The position numbers were made by a program, and so were the translations under genes. A stretch of 64,000 nt of DNA from Halomonas halocynthiae DSM 14573. GTDB lineage: Bacteria; Pseudomonadota; Gammaproteobacteria; Pseudomonadales; Halomonadaceae. Location: contig NZ_KE384439.1 of assembly GCF_000425725.1 (NCBI RefSeq), positions 219,309 to 283,308 of the forward strand. The letters are read 5' to 3'. The notes below the pieces were generated by a model. The model ran no database searches, was not told the DNA's origin, and worked only from the letters and a program-made list of their open reading frames with translations. Shown piece after piece: positions 18,978 to 29,608 of this stretch; position 1 is the stretch's first letter, and each line of letters opens with the position of its first letter.

Positions 18978-21719
18978 ATGGGTGACATCGCTAAACAGAT
19001 TCTGCCAGTCAATATCGAGGACGAACTGAAGCAGTCGTACCTTGATTACGCGATGAGCGTGATTATTGGCCGAGCGCTACCGGATGTGCGCGACGGCCTG
19101 AAACCAGTGCACCGGCGGGTGCTGTTTGCTATGCATGAGCTGGGCAACGACTGGAACAAGGCTTATAAAAAATCGGCCCGTGTGGTCGGTGATGTTATCG
19201 GTAAATACCACCCCCACGGTGATAGTGCGGTTTACGATACGATCGTACGCATGGCCCAGCATTTTTCTATGCGGCATGTGCTGGTGGATGGCCAAGGTAA
19301 CTTTGGCTCGATTGACGGCGATAATGCCGCCGCCATGCGTTACACCGAAGTGCGCATGGCGCGCTTGGCGCATGAGTTGCTGGCTGATCTTGAAAAAGAC
19401 ACGGTCGACTGGGTCGATAACTATGACGGCACTGAGCGTATTCCAGACGTGCTGCCGACTCGAGTGCCTAATCTACTGATCAATGGCTCTTCGGGCATTG
19501 CGGTAGGTATGGCGACCAATATCCCGCCGCACAATATGACAGAGGTTATCAATGGGTGTTTAGCGTTGATCGATGATTACACGCTGAGCATTGATGACCT
19601 TATGGAGTACATTCCGGGGCCTGACTTCCCTACCGCCGGTATCATTAATGGGCGAGCGGGCATTCTAGAAGCCTACCGCACTGGGCGCGGGCGAATTTAC
19701 GTGCGTGCGCTGCATACTATTGAACATGACGATAAAACAGGTCGTGATCATATTATTATCACCGAGTTGCCTTATCAGGTGAATAAGGCGCGGTTGATTG
19801 AAAAAATTGCTGAACTGGTCAAAGACAAGAAAATTGAGGGCATCGCCGAGCTGCGTGATGAGTCTGACAAAGATGGCCTGAGGGTTGTCATTGAGACGAA
19901 GCGTGGCGAGTCCGGTGATGTGCTGGTTAACAATTTGTTTGCTCAGACTCAGCTGCAAAATGTATTCGGCATCAATATGGTGGCGCTTGAGCACGGCCAG
20001 CCCCGAATAATGAACCTCAAAGAAGTGCTTGAGGCGTTTGTTCGTCACCGCCGTGAAGTTGTTACTCGGCGTACGTTATTTGAGCTAAAAAAAGCGCGAG
20101 AGCGCGGCCATTTGCTTGAAGGCCTGACCGTCGCGATTTCCAATATTGATGAAGTCATTGAGCTGATTAAAGCCTCTCCGTCAGCGAGTGAGGCCCGCGA
20201 GCGGCTGTTAGCGCGCACATGGAAGCCAGGCAAAGTCACCGGCATGTTAGAGCGTGCTGGCGCGACATCATGTAAGCCTGAAGAGCTGGAAGAGGGCTAC
20301 GGCCTGAGTGATGACAGTGGAGAGTATCGGTTATCGCCAGCCCAGGCGCAGGCCATTCTTGAGTTGCGTTTGCATCGCTTGACTGGGCTTGAAACAGAAA
20401 AGCTGCTTGATGAGTACACCAGCATTCTTGAGCGAATTGCCGAGCTGATGGAAATTCTTGCGTCGTCTGAGCGTCTGCTGGAAGTGATTCGTGAAGAGCT
20501 GATTGCCGTACGTGACCAGTTCGGTGATGAGCGTCGTACTGAAATTCAGGCCAGCCACCTTGATCTGTCGATGGAAGACCTGATTGCCGAAGAAGACATG
20601 GTCGTGACCGTGTCGCGTACGGGGTACGCCAAGACGCAGCCGCTGTCTGACTATCAGGCGCAGCGTCGCGGTGGCCGTGGTAAGTCAGCGACAGCAATGA
20701 AAGATGAAGATGTGATTGAACATCTACTGGTGGCATCGACTCACGATACGGTGTTGTTGTTTTCCAATCACGGTAAGGTCTACTGGCTCAAGGTGTATGA
20801 AATGCCGGTGGCTAGTCGTGGTTCGCGAGGTAAGCCGCTGGTCAACATGCTGCCGTTGAGCGAAGGTGAGTCGATTAACGCGATTTTACCCGTGCGTGAC
20901 TACGCGCCGGATAGCTATATTTTCTTCGCCACTGCGCGGGGTACTGTCAAGCGCACAAGCCTAGAGCAGTTTTCACGGCCACGAAGTGTCGGTTTGATTG
21001 CGATTGACCTGGAAGAGGGCGACCGGTTAGTGGGCGCCAAGATTACCAGCGGCTCTGACCATGCCATGTTGCTGTCTTCTAATGGCAAGGCAATTCGATT
21101 TGAAGAGGGTAACGTTCGCTCCATGGGACGAACGGCGCGTGGTGTGCGCGGCATGCGTCTGCTGGACGGTGCTGAGGTGATCAGCCTGATTATCCCGCAA
21201 AGCCAGAAGATCGATGTTGAAGACAGTGCCGAGGTTGAAGTCAGCGCTGAGCAAAGCGTAAGCACTGATGTCTCAGAGCCAAATAATCATCAGATCTATA
21301 TTCTTACTGCGTCAGAAAATGGCTACGGTAAGCGCACACGGTTGGAGGAGTTTCCGCTGCGTGGGCGAGGTGGGCAAGGGGTTATCGCCATGCAGACCAG
21401 TGAACGTAACGGTGGGCTGGTCGCTGCCATGCAGGTGTGCAGTAATGATGAAATGATGCTGATCACTAATCGTGGCACCTTGGTGCGTACCCGCGTTGAG
21501 GAGGTGTCTATCAGTTCGCGCAATACCCAAGGGGTGACGCTGATTCGCATGAGTGGCGATGAGTCGTTGGTGAAAACGGTGCGTATTGATGAACTGCCCG
21601 ATGATGGTGGCGACGCTTGCATCAGTGACACTGAAGACAGTGATGGTAATGGCGGTGAAATACATCCCGAAGAGCGTGCTGACGGCGAGCAGGCCGGTGG
21701 CACTGATCAGGAATCCTGA
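18978..21719 (+). CDS. gyrA: DNA gyrase subunit A
   Basis: A-subunit of type II topoisomerase, which introduces negative supercoils. The 913-residue product starts [18 protein letters not shown] (ATG at 18978), as in the family. Quinolone-region residues are wild type: Ser83 and Asp87 ([10 protein letters not shown]), with catalytic Tyr122 in MRYTEV. The GyrA box is QRRGGRGK. The C-terminal beta-pinwheel contains an acidic insert (about residues 743-772), and the protein ends in an acidic tail of about 40 residues (from about 872), longer than in E. coli and consistent with a halophile. serC follows after 17 bases. Confidence 0.98.
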   Translation: MGDIAKQILPVNIEDELKQSYLDYAMSVIIGRALPDVRDGLKPVHRRVLFAMHELGNDWNKAYKKSARVVGDVIGKYHPHGDSAVYDTIVRMAQHFSMRHVLVDGQGNFGSIDGDNAAAMRYTEVRMARLAHELLADLEKDTVDWVDNYDGTERIPDVLPTRVPNLLINGSSGIAVGMATNIPPHNMTEVINGCLALIDDYTLSIDDLMEYIPGPDFPTAGIINGRAGILEAYRTGRGRIYVRALHTIEHDDKTGRDHIIITELPYQVNKARLIEKIAELVKDKKIEGIAELRDESDKDGLRVVIETKRGESGDVLVNNLFAQTQLQNVFGINMVALEHGQPRIMNLKEVLEAFVRHRREVVTRRTLFELKKARERGHLLEGLTVAISNIDEVIELIKASPSASEARERLLARTWKPGKVTGMLERAGATSCKPEELEEGYGLSDDSGEYRLSPAQAQAILELRLHRLTGLETEKLLDEYTSILERIAELMEILASSERLLEVIREELIAVRDQFGDERRTEIQASHLDLSMEDLIAEEDMVVTVSRTGYAKTQPLSDYQAQRRGGRGKSATAMKDEDVIEHLLVASTHDTVLLFSNHGKVYWLKVYEMPVASRGSRGKPLVNMLPLSEGESINAILPVRDYAPDSYIFFATARGTVKRTSLEQFSRPRSVGLIAIDLEEGDRLVGAKITSGSDHAMLLSSNGKAIRFEEGNVRSMGRTARGVRGMRLLDGAEVISLIIPQSQKIDVEDSAEVEVSAEQSVSTDVSEPNNHQIYILTASENGYGKRTRLEEFPLRGRGGQGVIAMQTSERNGGLVAAMQVCSNDEMMLITNRGTLVRTRVEEVSISSRNTQGVTLIRMSGDESLVKTVRIDELPDDGGDACISDTEDSDGNGGEIHPEERADGEQAGGTDQES

Positions 21720-21736
21720 ACAGGCGCTGAATAGTA

Positions 21737-22840
21737 ATGACACGACATTTTAATTTCTGTGCTGGTCCTGCTGCGATGCCTATTGCGGTGCTGGATCGCG
21801 CGTGCAATGAAATGAAGGATTATCGAGAGTGTGGGCTTTCGGTCATGGAGATGAGTCATCGCTCCAGTGAGTTTATGGCGATTGCTGAGCAGGCAGAGAA
21901 AGACCTGCGTGAGTTGCTGGAAATTCCCGAAAATTATCGCGTGTTGTTTACCCAGGGTGGTGCCTCGCTGCAGTTTTCTGCCGTGCCGTATAACTTGCTC
22001 GGACAAGGAGGGACGGCTAATTTCCTGGACACAGGTATCTGGAGCAGAAAGGCGATTGACGAGGCGCAGCGCCTGTTTGGTGCAGCCCATGTGGCGGCCA
22101 GTAGTCAAGCTGGCGGATACCAGTCGTTACCACGACAGGAAGATATTGTACTTAGCGAAGATGCGGCGTATTTGCACTACACCTCTAATGAGACCATCGG
22201 TGGCCTTGAGTTTGACTATATCCCCCATGCGGTTCGCCCGGATGGTAGCGAAGTGCCGCTGGTATGTGATATGTCATCCAATATTTTGTCTGGGCCACTG
22301 GATGTCTCACGCTTCGGTGTCATCTATGCGGGGGCGCAGAAAAATATCGGCCCTGCAGGGCTGGTGGTAGTGATTGTCCGCGATGATCTGCTGAATCAAG
22401 CGTGTGCTGGCATGCCGTCTCTGCTGGGCTATCAGGCGCTCGCTAAAGGCGGGTCGATGGTCAACACACCGGCCACTTACAGTTGGTATTTGGCAGGCCT
22501 GGTTTTTCAATGGCTCAAAAATGAGGTGGGCGGGCTTGACGCCATGGAGGCGATCAACGCACGCAAAGCGGAAAAGCTGTACAGCGCCATTGATAAAAGT
22601 CGCCTGTATGCCAACCCCGTCGCACTGGCTAATCGCTCGCGCATGAATGTTCCTTTTGTGCTGACAGACGAACGCCTCGATAGCCTGTTTCTGCAAGAGG
22701 CAGAGGCCGCTGGGTTATTGAACCTCAAGGGGCACCGCAGTGTGGGTGGTATGCGGGCCAGTATTTACAACGCGGTGTCTGAGCAAGCGGTGGATGCCTT
22801 GATCAGCTTCATGGCTGACTTCGAACAACGTAGGGGATAA
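21737..22840 (+). CDS. serC: phosphoserine aminotransferase
   Basis: PLP enzyme converting 3-phosphohydroxypyruvate to phosphoserine, and the corresponding step in pyridoxal phosphate synthesis. The 367-residue product has the N-terminal NFCAGPAAMP, the HRSSEF block and the PLP-binding lysine in YAGAQKNIGPAG. C-terminal GHRSVGGMRASIYNA is typical. First of the tightly packed serC-pheA-tyrA::aroA-cmk run; pheA starts three bases after its stop. Confidence 0.97.
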   Translation: MTRHFNFCAGPAAMPIAVLDRACNEMKDYRECGLSVMEMSHRSSEFMAIAEQAEKDLRELLEIPENYRVLFTQGGASLQFSAVPYNLLGQGGTANFLDTGIWSRKAIDEAQRLFGAAHVAASSQAGGYQSLPRQEDIVLSEDAAYLHYTSNETIGGLEFDYIPHAVRPDGSEVPLVCDMSSNILSGPLDVSRFGVIYAGAQKNIGPAGLVVVIVRDDLLNQACAGMPSLLGYQALAKGGSMVNTPATYSWYLAGLVFQWLKNEVGGLDAMEAINARKAEKLYSAIDKSRLYANPVALANRSRMNVPFVLTDERLDSLFLQEAEAAGLLNLKGHRSVGGMRASIYNAVSEQAVDALISFMADFEQRRG

Positions 22841-22843
22841 CCC

Positions 22844-23944
22844 ATGGCAGAGACCCCACAAACACTGAATGCGCTGCGTGACAGCATTGATCAACTGGAT
22901 AGTGATATTCTGCGTTTGATCAGTGAGCGTGCCGACTGCGCGCGCCAAGTGGCAGAGATTAAGACCGGAACACAACAAAGCGCTGATGATGCTGTGTTCT
23001 ACCGACCTGAGCGTGAAGCCCAAGTGCTACGCCGTATCATGGCGCTTAACAACGGGCCGCTGTCTGACGAGGAAATGGCGCGCCTGTTCCGCGAAATCAT
23101 GTCAGCGTGTCTAGCGCTTGAGCAGCCGGTTAAGGTGGCCTACCTTGGGCCGGAAGGCACGTTTACTCAGCAGGCGGCGCTCAAGCACTTTGGGGAAAGT
23201 GCCATCAGCTTGCCGATGGCAGCGATTGATGAGGTGTTCCGCGAGGTTGAAGCTGGCGCTGTTAACTACGGTGTGGTGCCGGTAGAAAACTCTACTGAGG
23301 GTGTGATTAACCACACGCTGGACTCTTTCATGGAGTCTGGTTTGAACATCTGTGGTGAAGTGGTGCTGCGGATACACCACCATTTACTGGTGTCTGAAAC
23401 CACGCGGCGCGATAAAGTCTCGCGAATCTACTCGCACCCGCAGTCTTTTGCCCAGTGCCGAAAATGGCTGGATGCACATTATCCGCATGCTGAGCGCGTG
23501 CCGGTATCGTCCAATGCCGAGGCAGCACGCCTGGTTAAGACAGAATGGCATAGTGCAGCCATTGCTGGCGATATGTCAGCGAAGTTGTACGGCCTGACGC
23601 ATATTGCCGAAAAGATTGAAGATCAACCGGACAATTCCACACGATTTTTGATTATTGGTGATCAGGGGGTTCCTCAGTCTGGCGACGATAAAACCTCTAT
23701 TGTGGTCGCCATGCGCAACCAGCCGGGTGCGTTGCATGAGTTGCTGGAACCTTTTCATCGCCATCAGATTGATATGACGCGTCTAGAAACCCGTCCGTCG
23801 CGCAGTGGTGTGTGGAACTATGTGTTCTTCATTGACTTTAAGGGGCATCACGGTGAGCCGAGGGTGGCCGCTGTGCTTGAAGAAGTTAGCCAGCGTGCGG
23901 CTGAGATGAAGGTGTTAGGTTCCTACCCGGTGGGTGTGCTTTAA
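22844..23944 (+). CDS. pheA: bifunctional chorismate mutase/prephenate dehydratase (P-protein)
   Basis: Converts chorismate to prephenate and then to phenylpyruvate. In 366 residues the AroQ chorismate mutase domain comes first (LRDSIDQLDSDILRLISERA, about 1-90), then the dehydratase (VAYLGPEGTFTQQAALKHFG, NSTEGVINHTLD, TRFLIIG), then an ACT domain with ETRPSRSGVWNYVFFID, the phenylalanine feedback site (ESRP-like, with Thr in the second position). It sits between serC and tyrA::aroA with only 2-3 base gaps. Confidence 0.97.
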   Translation: MAETPQTLNALRDSIDQLDSDILRLISERADCARQVAEIKTGTQQSADDAVFYRPEREAQVLRRIMALNNGPLSDEEMARLFREIMSACLALEQPVKVAYLGPEGTFTQQAALKHFGESAISLPMAAIDEVFREVEAGAVNYGVVPVENSTEGVINHTLDSFMESGLNICGEVVLRIHHHLLVSETTRRDKVSRIYSHPQSFAQCRKWLDAHYPHAERVPVSSNAEAARLVKTEWHSAAIAGDMSAKLYGLTHIAEKIEDQPDNSTRFLIIGDQGVPQSGDDKTSIVVAMRNQPGALHELLEPFHRHQIDMTRLETRPSRSGVWNYVFFIDFKGHHGEPRVAAVLEEVSQRAAEMKVLGSYPVGVL

Positions 23945-23946
23945 GC

Positions 23947-26253
23947 ATGTCTGAACTCGTCGACGAGAAGCGTGTTCTGATTGTTGGGCTGGGGCTGATC
24001 GGCGGCTCGCTCGCGGCAGCTCTTCGAGCTGACAAGACGAGCGGCGATGCTGAGGCTGAAACAGCAACGCTGCCAGGTCGCGTTAATATTGTTGCCTGTG
24101 ATGCTGATCCTGATGAAGTCGCTCAGGGAATTGCCATGGGGTTAATTGATGGCGGTGATGTGCGGCTCAGTCACGCCTTGCTAGACGGTGTCAGCATGAT
24201 CGTGCTGGCCGTGCCGGTTATGGCGATGCGTGGCGTGCTGCATGCCTTGGCCCCGTTGCTTGAGAGTGCGTCGCCAGAGCTGGTGATAACTGACGTTGGC
24301 AGCACCAAAAGCACTATGGTTAATGATGCTGTCGCGGTGTTTGGGGCGGTGCCAAACAACATGGTGCTGGGGCATCCGATTGCTGGCTCTGAAAAAAGTG
24401 GAGTAGCAGCCGCAACAGCGAATTTGTTTGAGCGGCATAAGGTCATTCTGACGCCTAACGAGCACACTGACCCCCAGGCTATCGCTCGAGTGATGGCGTT
24501 ATGGCAGGCAGCAGGTGCTGACGTGCTGGAAATGGACGTCAGCCATCACGACCAGGTATTGGCAAGAACCAGCCATTTACCGCATTTTCTGGCGTTTTCC
24601 TTGGTGGATACTCTGGCGCGCCAAGACGACCGGTTGGATATTTTTCGTTATGCGGCTGGTGGGTTTCGTGACTTCACGCGTATCGCCGGAAGTGATCCGG
24701 TGATGTGGCGTGATGTTTTCATGGCTAACCAGGAGGCATTGCTTGATGCGCTGTCAGACTTTGAAGCAGGGATAGCTCGGCTGCGCCAGGCAGTAGAGCA
24801 GCGCGATGGTGATGCCATGCTGGTTACGTTGGGACGCGCCCGTCATGCACGGCACTATTTTGATTCGCTATTGAACCAATCCAGTTATCAGGCGGAGTAT
24901 ACAATGCAACAGCAGGGCAGGCTGCGCTACCGGGTTAGTCCCGGTGGTAACGTGCAGGGGCGTATTCGTGTACCTGGCGACAAGTCGATTTCTCATCGCT
25001 CGATCATGTTTGGTGCGCTGGCGGAAGGCATAACTCAGATCAGCGGCTTTTTGGAAGGCGAAGATAGTTTGGCCACGCTTCAAGCGTTTCGTGAAATGGG
25101 CGTGGCCATAGAAGGACCGGATAAGGGGCGAGTCAGCGTACATGGGGTGGGCTTGAATGGCCTTAAGATGCCGCCTGGCCCGATTTACGTTGGTAACTCG
25201 GGCACTGCAATGCGCCTGTTTGCGGGGTTGCTGGCTGGTCAGCGCTTTGACAGTGAGCTTACGGGGGATGCCTCGTTAACTGCGCGGCCGATGGAGCGGG
25301 TCGCGGATCCGTTGCGTCAGATGGGAGCGGTGATCGACACTGCCGAAGGTGGGCGGCCACCATTGACGATTCATGGCGGAGCGTCGCTTAAGGGCATCCA
25401 CTACGATATGCCTATGGCTAGTGCTCAGGTCAAGTCTTGCCTGCTGTTTGCTGGCCTGTATGCCGAGGGCGAAACACGGGTTCGCGAGCCCGCGCCAACA
25501 CGAGACCATACTGAGCGAATGCTCAATGGTTTTGGTTATCGGGTGGAGCGTGATGGCGATACCTGCTGGCTTGAAGGCGGCGGAAAGCTGACGGCGGCCC
25601 CCATCGATGTTCCGTCGGATATTTCCTCGGCGACTTTCTTTTTGGTTGCGGCGGCAATTACTCCCGGGTCAGACCTGACGTTGGAGCATGTGGGTATTAA
25701 TCCGACGCGTATCGGCGTAATTACTATTCTTCAGGCCATGGGTGCGGACTTGCGTTTGCTCAATGAGCGTAATGTTGGCGGTGAGCCGGTGGCCGACTTG
25801 CATATTCGTTATGCGCCGTTAAAAGGCATTGATATTCCTGTAGACCAAGTGCCGTTGGCCATCGATGAATTTCCGGCGCTTTTTGTGGCCGCAGCTAATG
25901 CCGAAGGCATCACGCGATTGCGTGGTGCCGAAGAGTTGCGTGTCAAAGAGTCAGACCGGCTGCAGGCCATGGCCAATGGCTTTGACGTGCTGGGTATTCA
26001 GTACCGTTTATTGGACGACGGCATTGATATCGTTGGTTATGACAAAGGGCATGCCCTTGCTGAGTGCCAGTACGGAGGTGGGAGGGTTGATAGCCTTGGT
26101 GACCATCGTATTGCTATGTCTTTTGCTGTTGCTGCTTTGCGTGCGTCGGATGACATTTTGATTGATGATTGCGCTAATGTGGCGACCTCTTTTCCGGGCT
26201 TTATTGAACTGGCTCGCCATGTCGGCATGCATCTCGAGCAGGAGGCTGAATGA
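23947..26253 (+). CDS. tyrA-aroA: fused prephenate dehydrogenase / 3-phosphoshikimate 1-carboxyvinyltransferase (EPSP synthase)
   Basis: A 768-residue fusion known from Pseudomonas and relatives. Residues 1 to about 310 are the TyrA prephenate dehydrogenase, with the Rossmann motif [21 protein letters not shown] and the helical dimerisation half. Residues from about 326 are Aro[29 protein letters not shown] (416-423), SAQVK (492-496), RDHTE (519-523), NPTR (585-588) and a C-terminal [14 protein letters not shown]. Both active sites look intact. An internal ATG at 24904 (Met320, just before AroA) has ggag six bases upstream, so separate AroA translation is conceivable. The stop overlaps cmk by four bases (ATGA). 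Confidence 0.96.
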   Translation: MSELVDEKRVLIVGLGLIGGSLAAALRADKTSGDAEAETATLPGRVNIVACDADPDEVAQGIAMGLIDGGDVRLSHALLDGVSMIVLAVPVMAMRGVLHALAPLLESASPELVITDVGSTKSTMVNDAVAVFGAVPNNMVLGHPIAGSEKSGVAAATANLFERHKVILTPNEHTDPQAIARVMALWQAAGADVLEMDVSHHDQVLARTSHLPHFLAFSLVDTLARQDDRLDIFRYAAGGFRDFTRIAGSDPVMWRDVFMANQEALLDALSDFEAGIARLRQAVEQRDGDAMLVTLGRARHARHYFDSLLNQSSYQAEYTMQQQGRLRYRVSPGGNVQGRIRVPGDKSISHRSIMFGALAEGITQISGFLEGEDSLATLQAFREMGVAIEGPDKGRVSVHGVGLNGLKMPPGPIYVGNSGTAMRLFAGLLAGQRFDSELTGDASLTARPMERVADPLRQMGAVIDTAEGGRPPLTIHGGASLKGIHYDMPMASAQVKSCLLFAGLYAEGETRVREPAPTRDHTERMLNGFGYRVERDGDTCWLEGGGKLTAAPIDVPSDISSATFFLVAAAITPGSDLTLEHVGINPTRIGVITILQAMGADLRLLNERNVGGEPVADLHIRYAPLKGIDIPVDQVPLAIDEFPALFVAAANAEGITRLRGAEELRVKESDRLQAMANGFDVLGIQYRLLDDGIDIVGYDKGHALAECQYGGGRVDSLGDHRIAMSFAVAALRASDDILIDDCANVATSFPGFIELARHVGMHLEQEAE

Positions 26254-26939
26254 ATCAATCAGCACCAGTACTGACGGTAGATGGTCCTGGCGGCGCAGGG
26301 AAAGGTACGATTAGTCGCTTGGTTGCCGACCAGCTGGGCTGGTATTTGCTGGATAGTGGCGCGTTGTATCGATTGACTGCGTTGGCAGCATCACGTCACG
26401 CTGTCGCGCTGGACGATGAGGCAGGGCTGGCTCATGTGGCAGCACATCTCGATGTTACATTTCAGACTGGCGGGGATACGCCGCAAGTACTGCTTGAGGG
26501 CGAGGCCGTCAGCGGGGCGATTCGTACCGAGCAGATGGGGGACGCTGCATCGCGGGTTGCTGCGCTGCCGGCAGTGCGCAAGGCGCTGTTGCAGCGCCAG
26601 CGAGACTTTCGTCAGGCCCCCGGTTTAGTGGCTGATGGTCGAGATATGGGCACGGTGGTTTTTCAGGATGCTCCTCTTAAGATATTCCTTACTGCGTCAG
26701 CGGAGGAACGGGCGAGGCGGCGCTATTCGCAGTTGCGGGAGGCGGGAGTGGATGCTAGTCTATCGAGTCTTTTAAAAGATATTCAGGCGCGCGATGCACG
26801 TGATATGCAGCGCGAAGTAGCGCCTCTCGTGCCAGCAGAAGATGCTGTCGAGTTGGATACTACTCACCTGACAATACCGGAAGTGGTGGATCGGTTGACC
26901 GAACTGTTGGCTAATCGCGGTCTTGTGACTGTCACCTGA
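26250..26939 (+). CDS. cmk: cytidylate kinase
   Basis: Phosphorylates CMP and dCMP with ATP. The 229-residue product has a P-loop [14 protein letters not shown], the NMP-binding [21 protein letters not shown] and the LID region RARRRYSQL. Length matches bacterial Cmk. It overlaps the tyrA::aroA stop by four bases and precedes rpsA, the conserved cmk-rpsA pairing. Confidence 0.97.
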   Translation: MNQSAPVLTVDGPGGAGKGTISRLVADQLGWYLLDSGALYRLTALAASRHAVALDDEAGLAHVAAHLDVTFQTGGDTPQVLLEGEAVSGAIRTEQMGDAASRVAALPAVRKALLQRQRDFRQAPGLVADGRDMGTVVFQDAPLKIFLTASAEERARRRYSQLREAGVDASLSSLLKDIQARDARDMQREVAPLVPAEDAVELDTTHLTIPEVVDRLTELLANRGLVTVT

Positions 26940-27048
26940 ACTCCCTTGCGGCTCCTTCGGTACGGTGTGATGACGTGGTTAGACGCTTTGTCTGCAAGTC
27001 TGGCCAGGTTGAACCAGCGCTAACACCCCCGAGGGTATTTGAAATGGC

Positions 27049-27088
27049 CCGCACTCGCTGGTGGTGCGGAGAAAAGCGGTTTTACCGC
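27049..27088 (+). promoter_or_regulatory. rpsA leader stem-loops
   Basis: Two hairpins lie in the 176-base cmk-rpsA gap just before the ribosome site: ccgcac/gtgcgg (27049-27054 with 27064-27069) and gcggt/accgc with a ttt loop (27076-27080 with 27084-27088). Ribosomal protein S1 represses its own translation through structured leader hairpins in E. coli; these are placed to do the same here, which is inference. Confidence 0.4.
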
Positions 27089-27115
27089 ACTCAACGTTGA
27101 TCACGTAGGAACATC

Positions 27116-28792
27116 ATGAGCGAAAGCTTTGCTGATTTATTTGAACAGTCTCTTCAGGACATCAACATGGAGCCCGGCGCTATCGTCGTGGCAACTATCG
27201 TCGATATCGACGGTGACTGGGTTACTGTTAATGCGGGTCTGAAGTCGGAAGGTCAGATTCCGTCTTCACAGTTCCGTGACGACAGCGGTGAGCTGTCTAT
27301 TGCTGTGGGTGACGAAGTTCACGTCGCGCTGGAAGCTGTAGAAGACGGCTTTGGTGAGACTCGCCTGTCCCGCGAAAAGGCCAAGCGCGCCGAAGCGTGG
27401 AAGGTGCTGGAAGCGGCCTTCGAAAAAGAAGAAATCGTCAAGGGCGTGATCAACGGCAAGGTCAAAGGCGGCTTTACTGTCGATGTGGATTCTATCCGCG
27501 CCTTCCTGCCGGGCTCTCTGGTTGATGTGCGTCCGGTGCGTGATACTGCGCACCTTGAAAATAAAGAGCTTGATTTTAAAGTCATTAAGCTCGATCCCAA
27601 GCGTAACAACGTGGTGGTATCACGTCGTGCCGTTCTGGAAGCTGAAAACAGTGCTGAGCGTGAAGCGCTGCTGGCGACTCTGCAGGAAGGACAGCAGATT
27701 CTGGGTATCGTTAAGAACCTGACTGACTACGGTGCTTTTGTTGATCTGGGCGGCGTTGATGGCCTGCTGCATATCACCGATATGGCGTGGAAGCGCATCA
27801 AGCATCCGAGTGAAATTGTTGCCGTTGGCGACGAGATCAACGTTAAGGTGCTGAAGTTTGACCGCGAGCGCAACCGTGTATCGCTGGGTCTGAAGCAGCT
27901 GGGTGAAGATCCGTGGGTCAACATTAAGGGCCGTTACCCAGAAGGCACCAAGGTTCATGCGCGCGTCACTAACCTCACTGACTACGGCTGCTTTGCTGAG
28001 TTGGAAGAGGGTGTTGAGGGCTTGGTTCACGTTTCCGAAATGGACTGGACCAACAAGAACATTCACCCGTCTAAAGTTGTTCAGGTTGGCGACGACGTTG
28101 ATGTGATGGTCTTGGATATTGATGAAGAGCGTCGCCGTATCTCGTTGGGCATTAAGCAGTGCACAGCGAATCCGTGGGAGACGTTCAACGCCCAGTTCAA
28201 CAAAGGTGATCGTGTCTCTGGCACCATCAAGTCGATCACTGACTTTGGTATCTTCATCGGTCTTGATGGTGGTATCGACGGTTTGGTCCACCTGTCAGAC
28301 ATCTCTTGGATCGACACTGGCGAAGAAGCTGTGCGTCAATTTAAGAAAGGTGATGAAGCCGAAGCGGTCATTCTGTCGATCGACCCTGAGCGTGAGCGTA
28401 TCTCGTTGGGTGTTAAGCAGCTTGATACTGACCCCGTTGCTGAGTACCTCGCAGTTAACGACAAGGGTGCTATCGTGACTGGCCGTGTGGTTGAGGTTGA
28501 TGCTAAGGAAGCTCAGGTTGAGCTGTCTACGGATGTTATTGCCGTACTCAAGGCATCTGAAATCAGTGCTGACCGCGTAGAAGATGCCCGCAACGTGCTC
28601 AATGAAGGTGATAGCGTTGAAGCGCGCATCATTGGTGTTGATCGCAAGAACCGTCAGATTAGTCTGTCGGTTAAGGCTAAGGATCAGGACGACACGCGTC
28701 GCAATCTCAGCAAACTGCGTGACCAGGATGTTGAAAGTGACGGGCCGACCACCATTGGTGACCTGATCAAGCAGCAAATGGGTCAGGACTAA
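27116..28792 (+). CDS. rpsA: 30S ribosomal protein S1
   Basis: mRNA-binding ribosomal protein needed for initiation on structured messages. The 558-residue product carries six S1 OB-fold repeats, seen as recurring blocks such as [58 protein letters not shown] and [29 protein letters not shown] (quoted as consecutive landmarks from repeats three to five). Repeats one and two are the divergent ribosome-binding ones, and repeat six ends near residue 530. Length equals E. coli S1 (557). A strong terminator follows. Confidence 0.98.
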   Translation: MSESFADLFEQSLQDINMEPGAIVVATIVDIDGDWVTVNAGLKSEGQIPSSQFRDDSGELSIAVGDEVHVALEAVEDGFGETRLSREKAKRAEAWKVLEAAFEKEEIVKGVINGKVKGGFTVDVDSIRAFLPGSLVDVRPVRDTAHLENKELDFKVIKLDPKRNNVVVSRRAVLEAENSAEREALLATLQEGQQILGIVKNLTDYGAFVDLGGVDGLLHITDMAWKRIKHPSEIVAVGDEINVKVLKFDRERNRVSLGLKQLGEDPWVNIKGRYPEGTKVHARVTNLTDYGCFAELEEGVEGLVHVSEMDWTNKNIHPSKVVQVGDDVDVMVLDIDEERRRISLGIKQCTANPWETFNAQFNKGDRVSGTIKSITDFGIFIGLDGGIDGLVHLSDISWIDTGEEAVRQFKKGDEAEAVILSIDPERERISLGVKQLDTDPVAEYLAVNDKGAIVTGRVVEVDAKEAQVELSTDVIAVLKASEISADRVEDARNVLNEGDSVEARIIGVDRKNRQISLSVKAKDQDDTRRNLSKLRDQDVESDGPTTIGDLIKQQMGQD

Positions 28793-28843
28793 GCGTGATA
28801 GTTAGCGCATGATACTTCGGTATCGGTAGCTACTGTATTAGTC

Positions 28844-28874
28844 AAAGCGCCGCCTTAGGGTGGCGCTTTTTTTT
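28844..28874 (+). terminator. rpsA intrinsic terminator
   Basis: A GC-rich stem (28844-28854 with 28859-28869, one mismatch) with a ttag loop runs straight into eight T residues (28867-28874). It ends the serC-to-rpsA transcript 52 bases after the rpsA stop. Confidence 0.9.
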
Positions 28875-29221
28875 CGATAAAATAACCGCTGGGAAACGTC
28901 TTGTTGGGTAAGGGGTCATTGGTTAAAAAGTGAGAGGGCAAAGAGTCAGTTACGATATAATCATATAGAAGCTGTGATCTTTGTGTCATTGTGAGTCGAT
29001 AGTGTGTAGTCGTTCAGTAATATTTTCCTTTGAGCAGTAAAACCTTAATTTATTGCGATCCGTTAGGTTAGCTTTTACTGTTTGCTTCAGTGTTTAGGCT
29101 AATCAATTGCACTAGTTGTGAGTGTGTTTGTATTGTTTTTTTTAAATGGTATTGCGAAAAGTTCTTTTTGGCGTAACAATATGCGCCTAGAAATACGTCA
29201 ATAACTTTTCAGGAAAGCCAA
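28875..29221. other. AT-rich intergenic region upstream of the MvaT-like gene
   Basis: About 350 bases with no convincing gene and visibly higher AT than the flanks, including several T tracts. A promoter candidate for the next gene is ttgcga (29152-29157), 16 bases, taacaa (29174-29179). An H-NS-like protein could bind here and regulate itself, which is inference. Confidence 0.5.
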
Positions 29222-29608
29222 ATGTCATCATTGCTTAGTAATTACATGCGTAAAGAGCAGCTTCTCAAAGAGCTGCAATCTGATCTGGCAAAGCTGGAAA
29301 ACGATGGTCGTCTGAAGGTAGAGCTTGAGTTCAAATCAAAGCTTGAAGAGTTAATGGCAGAGTTTGACAAGACGGCCAGTGATGTCATTAGCCTGCTTGA
29401 TCCAAAGCCGATCGAAGAAGCAGAGCGTTCCGGAGGGGTTGCTTCGACAGGAACTTCTCGTCGTCGTCGTCGCCTCAAAGTGTATAAAAACCCTAATAGC
29501 GGTGAGGTGATTGAAACACGTGGTGGAAACCACAAGGTTTTGAAAGCCTGGAAGGATGAGCATGGACGCGAGACAGTTGAGTCTTGGGTGGTGCGTGTTG
29601 ACGACTGA
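29222..29608 (+). CDS. mvaT: MvaT/MvaU-type H-NS-like nucleoid protein
   Basis: A small nucleoid protein that silences AT-rich DNA. The 128-residue product has an N-terminal coiled-coil oligomerisation region (MRKEQLLKELQSDLAKLE, then LEELMAEFDKTASDVISLLD), an Arg-rich linker (SRRRRRLK) and the MvaT DNA-binding end YKNPNSGEVIETRGGNHKVL with KAWKDEHG. This order and the GGNHK loop match Pseudomonas MvaT/MvaU rather than enterobacterial H-NS. The ATG at 29222 follows aggaaagcca. It is monocistronic, with AT-rich gaps on both sides, and sits after rpsA where many relatives have ihfB. Confidence 0.88.
   Translation: MSSLLSNYMRKEQLLKELQSDLAKLENDGRLKVELEFKSKLEELMAEFDKTASDVISLLDPKPIEEAERSGGVASTGTSRRRRRLKVYKNPNSGEVIETRGGNHKVLKAWKDEHGRETVESWVVRVDD

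Noticed and set aside
27620-28291. Long minus-strand frame opposite rpsA (223 codons)
   Set aside because: Shadow of the repetitive S1 domains; composition is unlike a protein and rpsA is certain.
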